NCBI GenBank assembly: GCA_022828595.1
Contig: JAKGHH010000002.1
Span: 67,490,383 to 67,554,382 of the forward strand
DNA from: Nelumbo lutea
Lineage: Eukaryota > Streptophyta > Magnoliopsida > Proteales > Nelumbonaceae
DNA: 64,000 nucleotides
Reading direction: 5' to 3'
Shown here: positions 1 through 13,078 of the stretch, in pieces
Layout of the letters: each line of letters starts with the position of its first letter
Numbering within the stretch: position 1 is the first letter of the stretch
Notes under the pieces: model-generated
Told to the model about the DNA's origin: nothing
What the model saw: the letters and a program-made list of their open reading frames with translations, nothing else
Databases searched by the model: none
Translations under genes and position numbers: made by a program

Positions 1-58
1 CGATTTTTGTCGTCCAACCATCCCAGAAGAAGTCATTGATAGATGAGGCAAAGCCCTC

Positions 59-960
59 CTTTTTTTTTTGAAAGTTATAGGCTGATTCATTTATCAATCT
101 GGTAAGAAGAGTCGGTTACAATGATAGTAGTGAGAAAGTCAGGGATTACAGACCAAGTAAAACAGCTATTTAAAATGAGACTCTTTCTTGCTGCCATTAG
201 CTTTTCTAGAAACATGTCTGACCGAGAAAGAAGGGTGCTGGAGATCTGAGACTATAACGTGCAGTCTCCACGGTGGGTTACAAGAACCAGCCAACAGAAG
301 ATTGACTATCTGTAGAGCATCACCCTCAATAATAACATGCGAAAATTGCATTTGTAAGGCGAATGTTAGGCCATGGTCACACAGAGAGATAGGTAAAGCA
401 CGAGCAAACAAGAACAAACCGCTATGATCTCTGACTACAAGCCCTACAGAAGCTGTTGTAGGCTTGTAGCATTAACAGCGGCATCAACATTAATTTTCAC
501 CGTTCCCACAGGGGGGCTTTGCCACTGCACCATCCAAGGAGTAGAGGTAGCAGTTCCGATAAGACGCTGTTGATTGTTGTTCAGAGCAAAGGAGATCTGT
601 GTATGGGCTGAGGTAATGATCTTATACGGATCGAAGTGAGCTCCCTCGAAAATTACGGCATTACGAGCAAACCAGATTTGCCTCGTAATAATTGCTCCCA
701 TAAATAAATGTCCCTTTTCATTGTCTTTTACAGAATTGTCGAGCTTCCACCAATGATAGATAAACTCAGATATTTCTGTGGCCCGAATTTCCAGTGGTTT
801 GAAATGAAGCCATGAGCCAAACCACACAGGCTGGACTCCCGGGCAGAGAAGAAGACTGGATGCTTGTTTCCACAACTTCAGCACAGATTGGGTGTGATCT
901 CTCTTGAAGTGGGACAAACCTGTAAATATAATCCCTTGTTAGTAAAATATCTTCCAAACA
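59..960 (-). mobile_element. 5'-truncated LINE, zinc-knuckle tail plus RNase H domain
   Basis: On the minus strand, from high to low coordinates, one reads the reverse-transcriptase zinc-binding tail (IWFARNAVIFEG near 650) and the RNase H start (PPVGTVKINVDAAVN near 480-520). Then come FSHVIIEGDALQIVNLLL near 290-340 and VRHVSRKAN near 200. A T-run at 60-70 is the poly(A) tail of the minus-strand element. Frames are broken between the blocks, so it is dead. It lies downstream of RAPTOR1. Confidence 0.7.
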
Positions 961-1190
961 AACAATTTGTTGACTTGAAGTTGAGCCGTTGAGGAAGGAT
1001 TTTTTAACTTCCAGAGTTGTTTCGTTTCATCTCAGAATACAAATAACCACTGGAGGACCCACTAGATAATTCATTTGAGAGGAGCCTTCTAACTGAGGAT
1101 GTAATTAGAATTCTCTGATTTGTAAAGGTCCACACCAGTTTATCTTGAACCACAGTGTCAGTGTCAGTGTAATACTACAGATTTTATTAA

Positions 1191-1970
1191 GGCCCTGATC
1201 GCTTTTCGGTAAGTTATTTATTCGGGTAAATGCAGTTAATTGGGTAAGTTTTTCCTTGGAAACATTTATCCAAGTTAGTGCATTTACCCATGTTCTTTTA
1301 TTTCTCATGTAAATAAGGCAACGACCATTTTAGCCATAAAAATCCATTATTAAAAAGGACATTTTTGGCCCGTTCAAGTGTTGGCAATTTTCCCCCTAAG
1401 GGGGCATTCTTTTTTCAGATTTTGAGAGGGGGAAAGTTGGTCAATGGGATTTTGGTTTCCATTGACCAAAAATCCCATGCTCTTTTTTCAGATTTATGTG
1501 GGGACCCAAGAAAGTTTATTTTTCCTGGGTATCACTTACCCCATCTCCTAGGTGGGTAAATAACTTCCCTCCCCCCTAGGGGGAAAGTTGCCAACACTTG
1601 AATGGGACAAAAATGCCCATTTTAATAATGGATTTTCATGGCTAAAATGGTCATTGCCTTATTTACATGAGAAACAAAAGAACATGTGTAAATGCACTTA
1701 CCCAGGTAAGTGTTTTCCAGGAAAAATTTACCCAGGTACCGAATAAGTAAATTACCGAAAAGCGAACAGGGCCCAAGTGAGAAAGTTATTTACCCACCTA
1801 GGAGATGAGTATCACTTACCCGGAAAATAAACTTTCACTGACCCCCACATAAATCTGAAAAAAAAAAAAAAAAAACATGGGATTCTTAATCAATAAAAAC
1901 CAAAATCCCATTGACCAACTTTCCTCCTCTCAAAATCCGAAAAAAAAAAAAAAAATGCCCCCTAAGAATT
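1191..1970. mobile_element. Rearranged fold-back element, arms ordered A-B-A'-B'
   Basis: Arm A (about 1191-1400) begins GGCCCTGATCGCTTTTCGG. Its inverted copy A' (about 1565-1773) ends CCGAAAAGCGAACAGGGCC. The spacer B between them (about 1403-1566, with TTCAGATTTATGTGGGGACC) has its own inverted copy B' at about 1783-1968. The terminal GGCCCTG fits a DNA-transposon MITE. No transposase is present. Confidence 0.65.
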
Positions 1971-2804
1971 GAGACATCTATAACGAGTTGGAATTTATTT
2001 GTACACCAAAAACCATCATCATGATTAATGAAATTGACTGCTTTAGCTGGGCGTGGAGTAAGGTCAACTTTGACGCTTAAAACAGAGGTATTCGTCGTAT
2101 CAGAGACAACCTGTATCAATATGCTAAATTGCTAATCCTTCGATGGAAATGATGAAAATAAAATATACAAAAAGAAATACAAAAAAGGATACTTAATGTC
2201 TAGAACATATCCTACCGATTGGTTTAGACTTTCAACAATTTGACTAGCTGAGCCACCATGTCATTGACCCAGTCAATCAACATTTCCTATGCAAATGGAT
2301 CATGGGCTAAAATAGACCCATATTACTGGCTGTAACCGAACTGAGAAAACAATTCCGCCACAAAAATATCAAACTTGGCAGCTTAAGCAATTTGCTTGTC
2401 ACAAGCATCTTGGAGTGGATGTTGAAACTCAACCGCTGGACAACAGGTGGATTAGCTAGGTTACATATCCACGCACTCCCATATACAACTATTTGTTTTA
2501 CGTAGATTTCTTTGAATGAGTATCCGAAGTTACTTGTTTCATCTTGGTTTTCGGCATTCAAGGCACCTATGGTTCAGATCTTCATTTTGTTATTTTTTGT
2601 TATTACTTTTTATTCAAAAATAAAACATTTCTGGCTAGAAGGGCTGTACCGATATATGATACATTACGACTATAGGCATATCCTATCAGTCATGCGCATC
2701 GTTCAATATGCCACCGTATAAGTGCGTATCTCATAGTATCGGCCGATACGTACCGATACAAAAGTATATCGACTATGGTTTCAACCAATGACACACTATC
2801 TCAC

Positions 2805-2905
2805 AATAAAAAAAAAAATGAAAATAGCATGAATTGAACCTACATTGGTCAATGCACACCCAATGCTTAGGCATACAGTAACCACAAAGCTATTTGTTAT
2901 TTCAT
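2805..2905 (-). mobile_element. tRNA-derived SINE-like fragment
   Basis: On the minus strand TAGCTTTGTGG (2892-2882) resembles a Pol III A box and GGTTCAATTC (2840-2831) a B box, about 50 bases apart. They are followed by GCTATTTTCATT and a T-run, the kind of 3' end seen in some plant SINEs. The GATAC-rich repeat flanks it. Confidence 0.4.
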
Positions 2906-3850
2906 GTTAGCAAGTAAAATAAAATAACTTTTATTAAGCTTAATGTTTACATGCAAACAAAAAATAACATACATTTATTTTCAAAAACTTCAACTATAAA
3001 TTAAAAAGAATAATATTCAAAATTAATATTTTATAAATAAATAAAATAAACAATTTATAAAATCCACATATATATATATCAAAAATGAATTTTAATCTTA
3101 CAAATTTATACAAATAAAATACTCATAATAGAATATTTATTTTAATACTTAAATTTTATAAATTTGCATGTGGTATATATCTTAAACTTTTATAAATTAT
3201 TAATTAATGTTTTAATTTACATTAAATTATTATTTACAAAAATAAAAGTAAAATATAAAATAAATTGAATTTATCAACTCCATTAACCTACATTTTTTAT
3301 AAAAAATGATTTTTAACTTCGAATTTTTATAAAAATAAAATATTAATAATGGAATAACTATTTTAGTATTTAAAATTTATGAATTTTCATAAAATATGCA
3401 TTTTCAAAATTTTAATAGATTTGGTATATTTTAAGTTAAGATTATATACTTTATAAATTATTAATTAATATTTTAATTTACATTTTATAATAACATATTT
3501 ATTGTTCACAAAAACATAAGTATTATTTATCAAACATTTAAAATTTAATTTTTTAGTTGCATTTTTTTGTTAATGTTAAAAATAAAATAGAAAAATAGAA
3601 AAAATGATATAATAAATCAAATATAATAGTTACATAAGCACATTTTAATAGATAATAAAATAATATTGACTTTGTGCATATATTAATTTGTAAAAATCTT
3701 TATAATATATAACATATATATGTATGTTTAAATAAACAACTCCTATGTATTTATATACTATTTATAATTGTTTTGACATTAAAGTTAATACTATTAATAT
3801 ATTTATAAAATTTGTGCATTTTCTTAACGTTTCCATATTTTTCATTCGTA
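2906..3850. other. AT-rich intergenic stretch
   Basis: It is very AT-rich with many short A and T runs. No coding potential or terminal repeat is recognised. GATAC-type repeat sequence flanks it on both sides (near 2,730-2,770 and 3,850-3,925). Confidence 0.6.
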
Positions 3851-4239
3851 TCCATACATTTTCCAAGTATATCCGTATCCATATCAAAGTTATCCGATAC
3901 GATACCCGATACTAATACTTTAATACTTGCCACAGATAAAAATGAATAAGATTCTACCAAATGGGGCCTTTGCCACTTTTCCTACCATGGTTCAAAGAAC
4001 CATACAAAAAAAATACCATTTTGAGCGAACAAACCAGGGTCGATCAATATTAGCATATATAACTCAATCAGAGATTCAGAATCTACAAGAGTTTCATCTG
4101 CAAGATTTGTTAATTACTCTCAAGTGGTGCTCAGCCAAACAATATACAAGCTCAGGAAGTGGAGGGTTTGAAGCCCCATGTTTGTGCAGGGTGAAGCACA
4201 AACTCGCCACTTCCAGAGTTTGCAGCACTTAATTTATAA

Positions 4240-4593
4240 TAATGATACCGAGTATCCCGTCTTTACAAATTGAACAAAGGGATGGAAAGGGAGAAAACAA
4301 GGAAGAAAAAGCAAAAATATTTACATCTTTTGCCTATATAACCGATTATTGGCCAAAGCCCCCAGGGTATTAAATTCTTTCAACAGATGTGCAACCCTTG
4401 GTGTGGAGGCTAATGAATATGTAACATACAATTTTCACATGTGCACCTGATCTGCGTCCTCCAATGTGAAGGAACAGGAGGTAATCAGCTCAATGATCTA
4501 AATGACCCCATAAAGTCACATCAGCAAGATTGAGATGCATGTTCAAGTGCCTGCATTACCCCCACAAATAGGAACTTGAGCCATTGAAAGTGA
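4240..4593 (-). other. RAPTOR1: Probable RAPTOR1 3' UTR
   Basis: This is the sequence just past the RAPTOR1 stop on the minus strand. No repeat is recognised in it. I saw no perfect AATAAA signal, so the poly(A) site is not placed and the lower limit is a guess. Confidence 0.4.
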
Positions 4594-4932
4594 TCATCTT
4601 GTTTGGGTGCTGTCGTCGGCATAAATTGAGACACAAGCATCCACAGCACCAGCAGCAAGCAAGACTTGGTAAGGATGGAAGGTGAGACAGCTTACAGATC
4701 CAATCTTCGGGGCCATGAAAGTAGGGTGGTACCGGATGGTACCTAGTTGTCCGCCATCTAGGCTAAAGACTTTGATGAGCTGCTTTGCTGAGCCACTGGC
4801 AATAATAGGGGCATGACGATGGACAGCCAATGCTGTGAGTGAGCCCCTGTGGGCATCAATTGTGAGGTATGCATCAGCTTGATTTCTAATATCTAGAAAC
4901 TGAATGTCACCAGCTTGTGATGCACTCACAAT
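4594..4932 (-). CDS. RAPTOR1: RAPTOR1 exon 23 (residues 1252-1363, stop TGA)
   Basis: It encodes the last WD40 blades: [20 protein letters not shown], then [36 protein letters not shown] and [20 protein letters not shown], ending DDSTQTR. The stop is TGA at 4594-4596. Confidence 0.96.
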   Translation of the reverse strand: MVSASQAGDIQFLDIRNQADAYLTIDAHRGSLTALAVHRHAPIIASGSAKQLIKVFSLDGGQLGTIRYHPTFMAPKIGSVSCLTFHPYQVLLAAGAVDACVSIYADDSTQTR

Positions 4933-7900
4933 CTGCATAGAAATCAAAGAAATTAAGACTTCAGAATGGTTGTCAAAGATGTAAACTTCATCCTTATAAA
5001 TGATGTAGAATAAAGCCTTCTACCAATAGTTTTCCCAATCCAAAGGCCATCATTGTACCATTACTTTGGATATTTATGTTTTAGCAATACTTTATCATCA
5101 TCTAAACCCTGTGCAAACTATATAGATCAGCAACATGAATCCTGTTCCGCCATTCCATTATGTTCGGTATCAAATATCCATTGTAAAATTATAAACACTT
5201 GATTCATTTCTTAGTACTACAATCAATGTCTTTCATTGATCTGCCCCAAGCTCTTCTCGCCCCTTCAAATGTAACAGAGCTTTAGCAATACATCTTTACC
5301 AAAAAAAATAGGCATTGCATATTTATAAATTATCAGAAAAGACCAGACTTGCAATGATCTCAAAAACCATTATAACAAAATATCAAGTAATCACCAAAGA
5401 TACTTCCCCTAATTAAGACTAGTATCTCCATTATCTGAAACATTGTAATCCACAGTTGAATCAAACTAAATGAAATATCTTTAGGAGAGTTAAAACACAG
5501 AAATAATGACTACAATCTCTAATGCACTTCCCATGACAAAACACGGCAATACAACTAAACTACAAAAACACATATCAGAGGTTACATGTTACTAGGGATG
5601 GCAATTTTCCCCATCCCCACCGAGTACACGACCTCCCCGACCCCATCGGGTTGGGGATGGGGAATGAAGTCCCCACCCCAGCCCGACCCCGATTATATAT
5701 ATAATAGTATCCCCACCCTGTTGCCATTCCTATATGTTACCAGTATATGGAGAGTGCTATGGGACAACTGCAAAAATGGTTGTCGCTAGCACTCCTCAGA
5801 AAATTAAATATATGAAGAGGCATATGAAGTACATATTAAATAAAATTTCACTTATTTACATCTCAAACCAACTAAAGCACCTAAGCATACCTTTGCTGGG
5901 TCTAAACCAGGTTGAAAGCCAATTCCCACTACTCTTTCTACTCTCTGTGTGTGTGGCCGTGTAGCACAAACAAGCCTATGATTCAAAGAAACATGCAAAA
6001 AAGTAAAAGTAATTAAAATGATAGCATGAAACATTACAAGGCAGAGAGGATGAAGAGGAACTTCAGGTAAAACACTTGAAACCACATACAAAATGTTCAA
6101 AGATTGTGTAATTTGGATAATTATTCCATGCGAAGAGAAGCAGGCTTACATTTCAGGAGTGCGGATGTCAAATAGTCTCACAGAACCATCCACAAAGCCA
6201 GCTGCCAGCTGACCCCCATGAACTTGAGAAGCAGACTACAAAATAGCGTACACTCATTAAAACCATCAAAAGCAAAATAATGCATACAAATTAAAGTAGG
6301 ATCTCCCCATGCTATGACGAGTGTTATGTAATACCAAAGAAATAGGACTATATGAGAAACAAACTGACCATTGATGATGCTCAGATATGGATACTGACAC
6401 GAACATGGATAAAGGAAACAATAAACAACTCTAATTTCCTAAGATCCTGGACAAGAATACAGGTAGGATTTAATATGCTTATATCATGATTATGTATCTA
6501 GTTTTTTAATCAGAGTGTCCAAGCAATATCCAGTTCTGTACATATTATGTCTGACATCAATATGTTAGTGTTAAGGCCACAGCCATAGCCCAGGCCCATG
6601 CGGATAAGCGCCTCCCAAGATGATCATTTTCCCACACTTCAGCAAGTTTTTGCAACGGGATCAAGGTGCCAAGTAGCATATACAAGTCAGACAGGAAGTT
6701 AGTTTTAACTAAATGGTGTAAGTAATGTAAGCCTATATAAAGCAGAATTGTGTCAACAAAGGGCACTGAAATTAGTACTCTCCAAATCTTCTGTCTTCCT
6801 CCTCTTACCTCTCATCTGTATTCAGGTGAGGACCTTGCATCCCCATTTTATTTAGAGACACAGAACCCTCCAAATCACTCCTTGTCCCTAGAAGCACCTA
6901 GAGGTGTGTACCACATAGCCTTATCCATGGAGACATGGTGAAGATTTAGTGCATTTTACATGCTATGTAAAGTGCACTGACCCTCATGGTGTCTTCACAG
7001 GTGGAAGACCAACTCTTATTATAGGCAATCCCAAGGAGCGATCCTAGGAAACCCAAAGGTGAAATGGAGTGGATAGAATTACCAATTACCCACATTCTCT
7101 TGTGTACACAGTACACACACACACACATAGAATAAAGCATCACCACATTCTAGATTCTTCAATATAACCCTTTACAGTAGCCAGCAAATAAGGGAAAGTA
7201 CATGCAGGGCCAAATGGGCACAAACTAACCAATGCTGAGATGCTGCTCTCTGATGATGAAGCAATGGAACTAACAAGTTGCTCTTTATCTAGATCCCAAA
7301 GCATGATTGATGATATCTCCCCAGAAGCATACTGGTTGATGTAACACGAGAAATTTGAACAAAATCAACAAACATTTATGGATCAACAGTACAATTAATA
7401 CTATCAACAGTCTTGAAATAAGAACATACCAAATACCCAGATTGCTGCTGCCAATCCACAACAGCATTGACACTCCGTACTCCAGGTCTATGGCCTTGAA
7501 TCGAAGAGAACGCAGTTACCAGCTTTTGTTTTTCTTTTATACTGTAATCTTTCCATATTCGAATGTTTCCATCACCTTTAAATAAGCATACCATTAGATT
7601 CATCTAAATATACATCCCGTGAAAGTGGCTTACTACACTGTCACATGAACACCTGAAAATGGATGTCATGCCCATGTCTATGATACCCACATACATATAC
7701 GGATACAGGCATTGATACAGGAAATGGGGATAGAAATCTCCATTTTCTAAAATACTTGGCATGGATAAAAGTACAGGTATCCCATGTAATAATATGCTTA
7801 TGTATTTATATTTATCTTTTTGAAGCTAAATGTTATTTCTCAAGACTTACGCCTTTCCAAATGTTATTTCCATATAACAATTGCCACCATAACTATCATA

Positions 7901-10025
7901 CTGCTTATCAAAAATACCAGATAAGAATCTTACATGAAGCAACAAGAAGCAAACTCTCATCAAGCTCATTTACAAGACACAACTTTGAAATTCCTTTGTC
8001 AGGAAAATCATGGTTATCAAAGCTGTTGAGCAGAGTAGCTTCCTCATAGTTCCATACCCTGAGAAATAACCAAAATATAAGAATAAGTTAATATAAATGT
8101 GAAACATCATAAACAACAAACAAAAAAATATTACAGATCCAAGTAAATAATCAATACATCTAGGGAATTTCAATCAGCACAGATGGGAATGATTGTTCAC
8201 ATAAAACACAGATGTACCCTTTTCAGCATGCACAGAAAAGCAAAAAGTTTACCGAGGGGTGGCTCAGTTGGTATGTTAGCTGGTTCGCTCCAGCATAGAC
8301 GTGGATCTGATTCCCGCAAGGGGATTATTAGTGGTATGTATCATCAGATAACTATCCATGAAGACCCAAGATGCACATGCACCCATCCATGTACAGCTGT
8401 GTGTGCTAGTGCACTCAACTGTGCAAGCACATGCATGCATGTGCAGACACAGGTAAGAATGGTGATAAATGAAAACATTTACATTCATGTAAATGACATT
8501 GCATATGACAGTCTATTTGCTTCAATGAGGACAATACTAAACAGGAATAGAGACAGGACGTATGCTGTACCTAATTCTTTCACTCTCATCTGCAGCAATT
8601 ACGACAGGAGAGAAAGGTTGTAGAAGAATTGTCTTTGTACCCATTTCAAACTTGGTATCCCAACTAGCAATTTGATTATGAAGTTTGCTTACAGCTGCAA
8701 AACAGAGATGGTTCATGATCACTACATTTTCTGCACTACATAAGTTCAAACTTAACAAAAGAAAAAGAAAAACAATAAAGGCCCATGTCTTGATAAATCA
8801 CAAAGACTCACAAGAATGCTGGCATTTTGCTATTCGATCCAAAGCATATTTTTCTCTCTCTTCTCTTCTAACCAATATTTCTTCATTCTCATCTGCAGCA
8901 GTAAGGAGTGGCCTTGAGAAATGACCACAACTCCAGTTGTAGATAGTTGATTGTGGGAGCAAACTACGCTCTGAAGTCCCAGAAGATGCACTAGAACCCA
9001 AAAGTGGACAAGCTAATCCCGAGTCAGGAGAGGCCGGTAGGTTTGGCCTGAACTCTAAAGAACAAACTCTTCGCATTCCTGTCAAGTAACTTTGTCGAGG
9101 GGGACTAACAGGAGGAGTTCTAAATGTCAAAGGTAAATGACCTACATCCAAGTAGCAGAAAGAAATTTTTTTATTGCAGATGCAGACACAATGAACAATA
9201 ACCAACTTAGAAGTTGGCATCAAACACGTCTTTACAGAAAACCATAACAAAGTCAGTTTGGATTTATATGTGCATTAAAATCACACAGAAACAACCAACC
9301 AAAATAGATGCTAGTGTCCTGAGAAAACTCACATGATCATATTTTTTTATAGTAAAGATAAATTACATTAAACGAAAAAAAAAAAGAAGATGCAATTTCA
9401 GGTAATAAGAAATTGCCATGAAAAAAAACTGAAACAGAAGAGGTACTCCTTACAACACCCCGTAACAAAATACAAAGAAAAGCCCAACACAACCCCCTCC
9501 TTACCAACTTACAACACCATAGACTGTCATCCCTCCAACAGAAAACAGCCTATCCCCCCCACCCACCCACCCCAAAAAAAGGCCTAAGCCACCCAATACA
9601 TTAACCTCTAATCCTTTACCTCCATCTCATTGCTTTAAATATATATCCATTTCATGAATCTTACCATCCCAATATTTAAGCCTCCATCCTCCCTTTCCCC
9701 CCAACTTCTTAGAAAGCTCTGCCCTGATGAATTCTTGGAAACAGAAGCTGTGGTTTTAAAATTTTTAATTCTCTGCTCTTCTTAACTCCACAAACACCTT
9801 TCTGGCAAGTTCTTCACCACCTAAAAAGAACAAACCAAATTCTTATCAACAACAATCCCCCATCCAAACCATGTGCTTCCCCTAACACCTCCTTCAACGT
9901 ACATTCTAAATCCAATTTAATATCTCAATCCATATCAGTCTTTTTGAAAGGTGAAAAGAGTATTGTATTGAGTGTGAAAATAAAATATATAGGAGGGCAA
10001 GCAGTCCTCGAGAATGTAAATACAT

Positions 10026-10096
<71 letters not shown>

Positions 10097-13031
10097 ACAT
10101 TTACATTACCTCCTATACATATAAGATCAAAACAAGATTGCTGACCAATGATCTGAAAAATGGCTAATCAGAACTCCCTGAACCAATCCCCCCTACCAAT
10201 AACCACTTCCAGGGGCTCTAGTTTCGCCCAAAAAAAAACTGCTATTCCACTCTTTCCAAATCACCCAACAAATGGAAAAAGGTAAGCACTTCCAAAGAAC
10301 CTTTAACCAAAAATACAGCAACCCTTCAAGCAGAAAGAAGCTCAGCCCAAGACAAAGGGGAAGACCCAATGAACCCATAAAAAGTTAAGAAAATGGTACC
10401 AAACCAGAGAAATGAAAGGGCAATGAGGAACATCTTCCACAATCAATTCTTGAGATTTGATATAATGATATCAGAACCTACATTGTAAGACAAGAATGCC
10501 AAGCTTTGATTTTTTTGAGAAAAGTTTAACCAAATTTCATTAAAGCAAGAAAAGTAGAACGGATTTTTTGAGGAAAGTTTAATCAACAACCTTTTGAGTT
10601 TTTCATAATATCGCACTATCATTTTTATAGTAAAAAAAAAGTTTCACTAAATTAAAGAAAAGGACTACAATCAGTATGACAACGGATTTTCATCAAAATA
10701 TAAGATCCACATCCTCCCAGCCAATCCCTCTCACTTAAGCCCAATGTAAACCAAGATCAAGATCCAATGTCTAAATTTAGGGTGTGCAATTTTCCACTCA
10801 AGCATATTCGAGCAATAAAATTGCTTCTATGCCAAATCAGTTCTGAGAGCCTCGGTTTTGGAGGGTGGTACAAACCAAATATGGAGATAGAAACTTCGGA
10901 CTCGGTTCTGAGAGCCTCAAATCAGTCATATGGAAGCTCAATTTGGAGAGGAATTGAAAAAGGTGGAGTCATCCTCAAAAGGAATCGTTTAAATTGGGGA
11001 TGGTACTCAGGTGAAGTTTAGGAATAATATTAGGTGCTGAGAGTGACCTCTTCTTGAAGCATTCCCTATCTTGTTTGAGCTGGCTGCTGACAAAGATTCC
11101 ATAGTTATAATGGAAGTGTAATGTAGTTCCCGCAGTTCAGAAGACACCTGAATGATTGGGAGCTGGATGCTATGGTGGAATTGCTACATTTATTATACAG
11201 CACACAGGTGGAGTCTGGGAGCTCAGATAGAAGACTGGGCAGTGGGAGAATTCAAGAGTATGCTCTGCGAATTCTCTTTGCAATGTACTTGGTTCAGAAG
11301 AGCATTTAGCCCCTGTCAAACAATTTGATCCAAGAGAGTAACCGCAAAAGTAACCTTCTTGATTTGGACCGCCTACTTGAACAGAATTCTGACTATAGAC
11401 AACCTGGTACAGAAGGGTATAGTGTTGGATTCAACTGACTGTGAAACATGTGCAGGGCGCTAGAAACCACTGAACCACCGATTGCTACATTGCAATTTCT
11501 CTTACAATCTATGGTCTAAAATATGGAAACTGTTTGAAGTAAAGAGCTGTTGTCCACGGTCAGTGGTGGAGTTGGTAAAGGGTTGGATGGTTGAAAAGAT
11601 GAGAAAATAGGAAAATTGAGTCGGAATATGATCCCTGCTGTGGTTTTTTGATGTTTTTGCCAGGAGAGAAGAGAAATGCAAGAATGCTCAAGAACAAATG
11701 TACAGCTCGGTCGATACAATTTTTCAGAAGCTGTTAGGGGAGATGTTTTCATGGCTGAATACAGATAAGTTGTTTAAAAATATAGATTATAATTCCTTTT
11801 TTGTATATGGAAATCTTTGGTTATGTTTCATTGGATTAAGAGAGATGCTAATTGCTTGTCTGATGCTTTGGCCAAGCAAGGGGTGGGAAGTAAAGTTTGT
11901 TCTGGGATATGCTGTAACTTCTTTTTGTGGGGGGGAGCTAAGAGAGTTTATCTCCCCTCTCCTCTTTGTATTCGCATAATTTTTTTAATGAAATCCATTC
12001 AGTTATGGATTATATAAATTAAATTTTAAAAATACTAATATTAATTCAAAAAAATGTCAGAAAATGCCAAAAAAATGCAAAAAATATTAAACATAATATT
12101 AATAAAAAATATAAACTTAAATTTTAAAAATAATGTTTTAAAAAAACCTATTATCTAAAATTAAAATACATAAACATAAAATGAAAAACTTATTTAAATG
12201 AAAAATTAAAAATAAAATCAAAGATATAAAACATTTTCAAGCATGTAAAACCCACAACCTCTTTTTTTCCTCAATTGCATTACTTCAAGTAGCTAATGTG
12301 ATGTAAAACATATTACATTCCTAATTCTATGAGCCGCCTTTGTGCCATGCCCCTCGACTCAAGTTCATGTTAGCATCTTAAATTCATAATTTTCACACAA
12401 AAAATAATGATTTTATAATTTTAATTGCCTTTTAAGAATATATTTTATTAAGATGAATGAATGAATAACATTAGCAAATAGGGGGTGGTTGGGGGTCCGA
12501 GGGCAGAGCCCTCGGCCCAACCACTAGGTTCAAAAAAAAAATGCAAAAAAGAGAAATTTTCAAAAGGCACATGCTTGGGCTAAGGCGCAAGGCACATCAG
12601 GCACTCGCCTAGGCACATTAGGCATGCGCCTTTTGAAAGTGCTGCGCCTAGGACCTGGGCGAGGCGCCTACCCTAAAATGCACTTCACCTATGCACCTAG
12701 GCATGCCTTTTAAATCACTGATATATAATATATATATATATATACTGTTAGTGTCGAGTATGTAGGGGTATTTCTGTCTTTGTGCTTCTGTTTAGGTTGC
12801 TGATGTGTAAGATTATGTTATATCTAATGTCCCTAACTTAAGTAGGGGCACATATGTCTTTTCCACAGTATTAGTAATATTAAACAAATCTGGCCAAATG
12901 GGAGAGTGAGCTTTTTCTCTCATTCGAACCAGACCTTTCTCTCCCTTTCTTCTCTTCTTCTCCTTTCTCTCTCTCTTTCTCTTTTCCTTTTTCTTTGACT
13001 GTTATCAGCCTAACAGGATTCAAGGGCAGGC

Positions 13032-13078
<47 letters not shown>

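Noticed and set aside
3927..4232. 101-codon open frame on the plus strand downstream of RAPTOR1
   Set aside because: It resembles no family, lies in AT-rich sequence and overlaps the start of the GATAC-type repeat; composition is not gene-like.
8251..8325. tRNA gene
   Set aside because: Only the A and B boxes are present; no acceptor or anticodon stem could be drawn, so a SINE is the better reading.
9906..10144. Open frames encoding Cys-Val or Thr-His repeats
   Set aside because: They are translations of a (CA)n microsatellite.
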